DNA of 64,000 nt from Bedellia somnulentella (lineage: Eukaryota; Arthropoda; Insecta; Lepidoptera; Bedelliidae), in the NCBI GenBank assembly GCA_963576735.1, contig OY755190.1, positions 8,797,695-8,861,694 on the forward strand, given 5' to 3'. The notes under the pieces are model-generated. The model searched no databases. It had not been told where the DNA came from and worked only from the letters and a program-made list of their open reading frames with translations. Shown here piece by piece: positions 59,435 through 64,000 of the stretch. The position numbers and the translations under genes are program-made. Position 1 is the first letter of the stretch. The number at the start of each line of letters is the position of its first letter.

Positions 59435-62112
59435 CTTTTTTAAGAGTTGCTACGTGGAACATCAATGGACTAACACCCAACAAAGATGAAGTATTACTTT
59501 TGCTTGAATTACATAATATAGATATTTTACTCATTTCGGAAACACATCTCACCGACAGAAATACTGCTAAGATATCTAGGTACAATGTGTACAATACTAA
59601 TCATCCCGATGGCACTGCACATGGAGGGACTGCTGTTATTATCAAATCATCCATAAAACACCATGTGATGCCCAACTACACCACAGAGTCTATACAGGCT
59701 ACAACAGTATGTGTAGAAGATAAAACAGGAAGCTTCAATGTTTCTTCAGTCTATTGTCCTCCTAAGCATAAAATAAAGCACCACCACTTTGAAGGCTTCT
59801 TTGCAACCCTTGGTGGACGCTTTGTTGCTGGGGGAGACTGGAATGCCAAACACACACACTGGGGGTCAAGACTCATCACAACTAGAGGCAGAGAGCTTAA
59901 ACTGAGTCTAGACAAGTGTAAGCTATCAGAAGTATCCTCAGGTGAACCTACACACTGGCCAAGTGATCCAAACAAAAAGCCGGATCTGATCGACTTCTTT
60001 GTAACTAAAGGTCTAAACAAAATGTCTCTTGAAGTAGAGGCTTGTCTTGACGGTTCATCAAATCATGTTCCAGTTATACTTACAATATGCTCAACAATCT
60101 TGCACTATCCAGCTCGGCCGACTCTTTATACCAACCATACTGATTGGAACTCAATGCAAGATATGCTGAATAAAAATTTAAATCTAAGAATACCTCTGAA
60201 AACCCCTGAAGATATAGAATCTGCAGCGATAGATATCACGAGACAAATCCAGACTTCTTGTTGGCAAAATACACCTGAAGAAACAGCGAATAATAGTATT
60301 AAATCAAATATTCCCTACAAAATTCGTCAGATGATTCAAGAGAAACGTAGACTGCGGAGAGTGTGGCATACTAGCAGACTCAAAGAGGATAAAGCAGCAC
60401 TAAATAAGGCGATAGTTGACCTTAAAGCAGAAATCAATCTAGCAAAAAATGAAACGACTCGTACCTATATTGAATCGCTAACGGCAACCAAACCAACAAA
60501 CTACTCACTATGGAAGGCTACTAGATCTGTGTCTCAGCCTCAAACTCAAAAACCGCCAATCAGAATGCCCGATGGTAGTTGGGCTCGAACCAACAGTAGC
60601 AAAGCCGATGCATTTGCTGAACACCTTTCTAAAGTCTTTACTCCCAACGAAGCATCAGACCTGGGCACAACAGTGATTGATGAAAGAGAGAGGCAGGATA
60701 CGCAACTCCACATGCCTATCAAACCCATTACCCCGAAAGAGGTAATGAAATCTATAAGATGGCTAGAAAACAAGAAAGCTCCTGGATTTGACCTCATAAC
60801 AAAAGAAGTACTCACCCAACTTCCTAAAAAAGGGATCGTTTACCTAACATGCCTTTTTAATGGCATACTCAGGACAAAACACTTCCCATCTATATGGAAA
60901 GTCTCCGTTATTATAATGATACACAAAGAAGAGAAACCCCCTAATGAAATAACTTCTTATAGACCGATAAGTCTCTTACCTGTCATCTCCAAATTATTTG
61001 AAAAACTCTTACTTAACCGATTGACACCTATACTGAAAGAGAATACTGTTATACCTGACCACCAATTTGGATTTAGGCAGAAACATGCTACAACAGAACA
61101 GGTTCACCGAGTGTATAATAGAATTAGAAAGAGTCTTGAAGATAAAGAATACTGCGCTGCTGCGTTCTTAGACATCCAACAAGCTTTTGACAAAGTTTGG
61201 CACACAGGTCTACTCAGCAAAATAAAGGCATGCTTACCACATCCTTATTACGAAATTATCGCATCCTACATCTCAGACAGAATTTTCCAAGTAAGGCATG
61301 AAGATAGCACATCAAAGTTCTACAATATTCTTGCAGGCGTCCCACAAGGCTCAGTATTGGGACCAATACTGTATACAATATTCACAATGGATTTACCAGA
61401 GAACCACCTTATAACCACTGCAACATATGCTGACGATACAGCCATTCTTGCATCTCACAAAGATCCCCATGTTGCTTCTGATATGCTGCAAAGAAACCTC
61501 ACCGAACTTGACCTATGGATGAAAAAATGGCGAATCAAAGCGAGTGCTACTAAATCAGTGCAAGTGACCTTCACGCTACGAAAAGGAATCTGCCCGCCTG
61601 TGAAACTTGGAGATCGGGAACTCCCACATAGTGACACGGTGAAATATCTCGGAGTGCATTTGGACCGCAAAATGACGTGGAAAACTCATATTGATGCAAA
61701 GAAAAAACAGATATTGATTAAATATAGATCACTACACTGGCTCCTCGGTAGAAACTCAGTACTGTCTATAGACAATAAACTGCTGATATACAACACAATA
61801 CTGAAACCAATCTGGTGCTATGCCATACAACTCTGGGGGTCAACCTGTAAGTCAAATATAAATATTTTGCAAAGGGTTCAAAACAAAATACTGAAAAACA
61901 TCTCCTGCGCACCGTGGTTTGTAAGAAATACTGAAATCCACACGCATTTAAAGGTCAGCACCATAGAACAGGAGATTAAAATGTCTGCTGATCGATACAA
62001 AGCCAGACTTACAAATCACCCGAATGTTCTAGCCACAGTACTCGCACAACCCAGTCATCAACGGAGGCTAAAAAGGCTATCAATAATGGACCTTGGCTCA
62101 ATTAGTACATAG
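59431..62112 (+). CDS. LINE ORF2, AP-endonuclease and reverse transcriptase
   Basis: 893 residues. The N-terminal endonuclease (1-220) has TWNING, SETHLT (Glu37), GGDWNAKH (Asp136, Asn138) and a terminal SNHVPV (Asn211-His212) where most AP-endonucleases read SDH. The reverse transcriptase follows: KAPGFD, SYRPISLLPV, FGFRQKHATTEQ, DIQQAFDKVWH, GVPQGSVLGP and the YADD active site (residues 666-669). A C-terminal thumb region with a Leu/Arg-rich repeat ends at 893. ORF2 would nick target DNA and copy the element RNA there. It is full length, with the single unusual residue noted. Confidence 0.93.
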   Translation: MTFLRVATWNINGLTPNKDEVLLLLELHNIDILLISETHLTDRNTAKISRYNVYNTNHPDGTAHGGTAVIIKSSIKHHVMPNYTTESIQATTVCVEDKTGSFNVSSVYCPPKHKIKHHHFEGFFATLGGRFVAGGDWNAKHTHWGSRLITTRGRELKLSLDKCKLSEVSSGEPTHWPSDPNKKPDLIDFFVTKGLNKMSLEVEACLDGSSNHVPVILTICSTILHYPARPTLYTNHTDWNSMQDMLNKNLNLRIPLKTPEDIESAAIDITRQIQTSCWQNTPEETANNSIKSNIPYKIRQMIQEKRRLRRVWHTSRLKEDKAALNKAIVDLKAEINLAKNETTRTYIESLTATKPTNYSLWKATRSVSQPQTQKPPIRMPDGSWARTNSSKADAFAEHLSKVFTPNEASDLGTTVIDERERQDTQLHMPIKPITPKEVMKSIRWLENKKAPGFDLITKEVLTQLPKKGIVYLTCLFNGILRTKHFPSIWKVSVIIMIHKEEKPPNEITSYRPISLLPVISKLFEKLLLNRLTPILKENTVIPDHQFGFRQKHATTEQVHRVYNRIRKSLEDKEYCAAAFLDIQQAFDKVWHTGLLSKIKACLPHPYYEIIASYISDRIFQVRHEDSTSKFYNILAGVPQGSVLGPILYTIFTMDLPENHLITTATYADDTAILASHKDPHVASDMLQRNLTELDLWMKKWRIKASATKSVQVTFTLRKGICPPVKLGDRELPHSDTVKYLGVHLDRKMTWKTHIDAKKKQILIKYRSLHWLLGRNSVLSIDNKLLIYNTILKPIWCYAIQLWGSTCKSNINILQRVQNKILKNISCAPWFVRNTEIHTHLKVSTIEQEIKMSADRYKARLTNHPNVLATVLAQPSHQRRLKRLSIMDLGSIST

Positions 62113-62501
62113 AAGGGAGAGTTCTTAGTGGAGAAGTCCCCTAAAATAAGATTGTACCGACATCTCATCTGATTATAGTTGAAAAACTGATCGCAGATAC
62201 AGCCAGCATAATAAAAAAAAATCTTCATATTAACATAATTTTCAGGTAGAGTTGATCATTTAAGAGGCATTTATAAATTAGAACTAGTACAAATGAAAAA
62301 TACTTAGGGGTAAAGAATTAATACAACATTATTATAAATAGTTAATGTTATTATATTATCAAAAAACCTAAAATACCAGAAAAATATACCATACTGACCA
62401 TCATAAAAGCTAAAGCTAGTAAAAGTTAGAATACACCTTTACGTCAGTTGGCGTAGGTCCAGAATCAGATATTAGATATATTATTTTTCGTCAATTATTA
62501 C

Positions 62502-62593
62502 CTTCCAATGATTTCTTTCGGTTCATATTTCGCGTAGAATTCTTTAGCCGCATCTTTGTCAGGCAAATTATCATCATCTTCTTCTTTAGCCAT
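62502..62593 (-). CDS. PhKgamma: Phosphorylase kinase gamma subunit, coding exon 1
   Basis: Phosphorylase kinase phosphorylates and activates glycogen phosphorylase; gamma is its catalytic subunit, held with alpha, beta and calmodulin (delta). Exon 1 encodes residues 1-30, an acidic N terminus (MAKEEDDDN...) reaching the start of the glycine loop (EIIG), and leaves AG of Arg31. The start context aaacgATGG is good and the donor is GGAAG|GTAATA. The whole gene has eleven coding exons totalling 1251 nt (416 residues plus stop), with every phase consistent. Intron 1 (56913-62501) contains a full-length antisense LINE and a MITE. The protein length matches animal gamma subunits of about 390-410 residues. 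Confidence 0.93.
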
Positions 62594-63480
62594 CGTTTCT
62601 ACAATCGTTTTTGAAAAATGAAAACCACCAGCTGATTAGACGCAGTACTTAATTAAAAATTTAGGTTAAATATGCAACACAGCTGACAGGAAATTATACA
62701 TAATCTTGTAAAATACAAACTACAAAGTTTTAAAAATGATCAATTTCGTCTTCAAACTAATGTCAATTCAGCTGTTACTTATCAGAGTTAAAATTTTCGT
62801 TAAAATCTAAACAAATACTAGTTTCAAACATTGAAATTCATTAATTTTCATTGACTTTACTCTTCACGAAAGTCACATAAAGCATTTACAAAGATTGCTT
62901 CAGTTATTCCAAATCGATTCAATGTATCTCTATAATTTGATAAATATTGGTAAAACTGCTTCTGTGTGTATTTATAAAGAAAATTAAAAAATATATCACC
63001 TAACTCAAATTAACTTATGTTTAACTGAATACAACTTTTGAGAAAATTAAATGCTGATTCTCTCAATCTCACCATAATTCTCAATTTAAATATCTATCTT
63101 CGTAAACAGCCGTCACAATAAAAAAAAAATCTCACAGAGTGTGTTTCATAAAAGTTTCACGACTTCAAAACAATTCACAACGATCGGAATCGATTCTTCT
63201 TCGAAATGGGTTATGAAGTTACGAACCACTCAAACCAAATCTAAATCCAATAAATGTTACCATCATTGGCATAAAATATTTATTATAAAATATAAAATGT
63301 ATTGTCCGACGCCGAAGCAGTAGGTGGATTATGATTTTCAATCAAAATTTCGTTTTGGATCAGAATGATCGAGTTCCATACATCTAAGGGAAAATACATA
63401 TCTGTGTCTCTTTTGACTCCTGCTGCTAAGGATAGCATTACTTAACTCCGGCCTAAAGTAAACGATTCGATATATCTCGC

Positions 63481-63717
63481 ATGTGTAGTGTAGGCTAAGA
63501 ACAGCACTACCCCATTTCATCCTGGGTGTTCGTAAGAGGCGGTTTAGGGTATTGGGGCCTTTTAAGTGATTTTTGGGCGATCCAGTTGGACCCATCACCA
63601 AAAACCTTTGTTTTCTAATATTATCCCTCGTCAACTTCCAAAAGTAGATGAGGTGTTTCTTATTCCAAAGCTCAGGCTACCCATTCTAGATCTTAGAGCC
63701 ATGAGTATATGTATGTC
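63481..63717 (+). mobile_element. SINE-A copy, diverged
   Basis: From atgtgtagtgtaggctaag to gccatgagtatatgtatg. It lies about 0.9 kb upstream of the PhKgamma start codon and is inverted relative to the next copy. Confidence 0.75.
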
Positions 63718-63802
63718 CGTCCGAAGTGATCTTTCAAGTCTTACTATATTGATTTTGGAGGGTGTAATGAAAGTACTCAACATGTATCGCTCTAACACCA
63801 AC

Positions 63803-64000
63803 AACATACCTACATATACTCACGGATATAAATCCCTAGAAGGGACAGCCAGAGCTAAGGAATTAGAAATTCCTCAGCCACTTTTATAAGTTGCGTGGGG
63901 AAAAGATGGTGAAATAAAGATTATTGGTGATGGGTCTCCAACCGCATCGGCCAAAAATCCCTTAAAAGCCCCAATACCGTTAGTCGCCTCTAACGTACAC
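63803..64000 (-). mobile_element. SINE-A copy, cut by the window edge
   Basis: It begins catacctacatatactcacgg and continues to the end of the window at the family's gtcgcctctaacgtacac. Confidence 0.8.

Larger units (their letters stand above)
57788..62220 (+). mobile_element. Full-length Jockey-like non-LTR retrotransposon
   Basis: A 4.4-kb LINE sits in PhKgamma intron 1, antisense to the gene. It has a 5' UTR of ~210 bp, ORF1 (57998-59434), ORF2 (59431-62112), a ~105-bp 3' UTR and a short A-run. Identical 12-bp flanks (atcttcatatta at 57776-57787 and 62221-62232) are the target-site duplication. Intact frames and perfect duplication indicate a recent insertion. The clade call (Jockey) rests on the layout, three CCHC knuckles in ORF1, an AP-endonuclease in ORF2 and the absence of an RNase H after the RT. 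Confidence 0.9.

Overview
The window looks like AT-rich nuclear DNA of an insect, most probably a moth or butterfly. The evidence is long introns, many short interspersed repeats with (TATG)n tails, a Helitron-like element ending in CTAG, pogo-like and miniature DNA elements, and several LINE families typical of Lepidoptera. The species cannot be named from the sequence. There is one 200-base assembly gap (28734-28933).

Two protein-coding genes can be assembled from splice signals and reading phase, both on the minus strand. (1) Positions 19300-1: a Mnt-type basic helix-loop-helix repressor of the Myc/Max/Mad network. Three coding exons are visible (15781-16159, 6786-6924, 2170-2593) and join in phase to 314 codons, ending inside the bHLH. 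The rest of the gene lies beyond the left edge. CpG-rich DNA at about 16.4-16.65 and 18.55-19.95 kb, with CACGTG E-boxes, is the likely promoter zone. (2) Positions 62593-38467: a complete gene for the catalytic gamma subunit of phosphorylase kinase (PhKgamma). Its eleven coding exons give 416 residues with every phase matching. It encodes a full protein kinase domain plus the C-terminal calmodulin-binding/regulatory region and controls glycogen breakdown.

The introns and the 19-38 kb intergenic region are filled with transposable elements. The commonest is a ~250-bp SINE-like repeat, here called SINE-A, with about 20 copies, several with exact 10-13 bp target-site duplications. It shares its 3' end (gtgagtatatgtatg...) with fragments of an RTE-type LINE and with a third repeat family, so the LINE is the likely source of the reverse transcriptase. 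PhKgamma intron 1 carries a full-length, apparently intact Jockey-like LINE (57788-62220) with both ORFs, a short poly(A) and a 12-bp target-site duplication. Other LINEs are 5'-truncated or decayed (37.2-38.06, 45.58-46.77, 48.24-49.69, 50.65-51.72 kb). DNA elements include a pogo-like copy with a CENP-B-type HTH remnant (20614-22094), a 610-bp fold-back element (26191-26800), a 264-bp MITE (57481-57744) and a small ~130-bp MITE family.

The observations most worth a second look are: two opposite-facing SINE-A copies bracketing Mnt exon 2; a partial duplication of PhKgamma exon 10 that keeps its splice acceptor; a perfect 38-bp palindrome between 6-bp direct repeats just upstream of the Mnt bHLH exon; and the common 3' tail of three retroelement families. 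I found no CRISPR array, operon, functional tRNA or rRNA gene, or viral gene.
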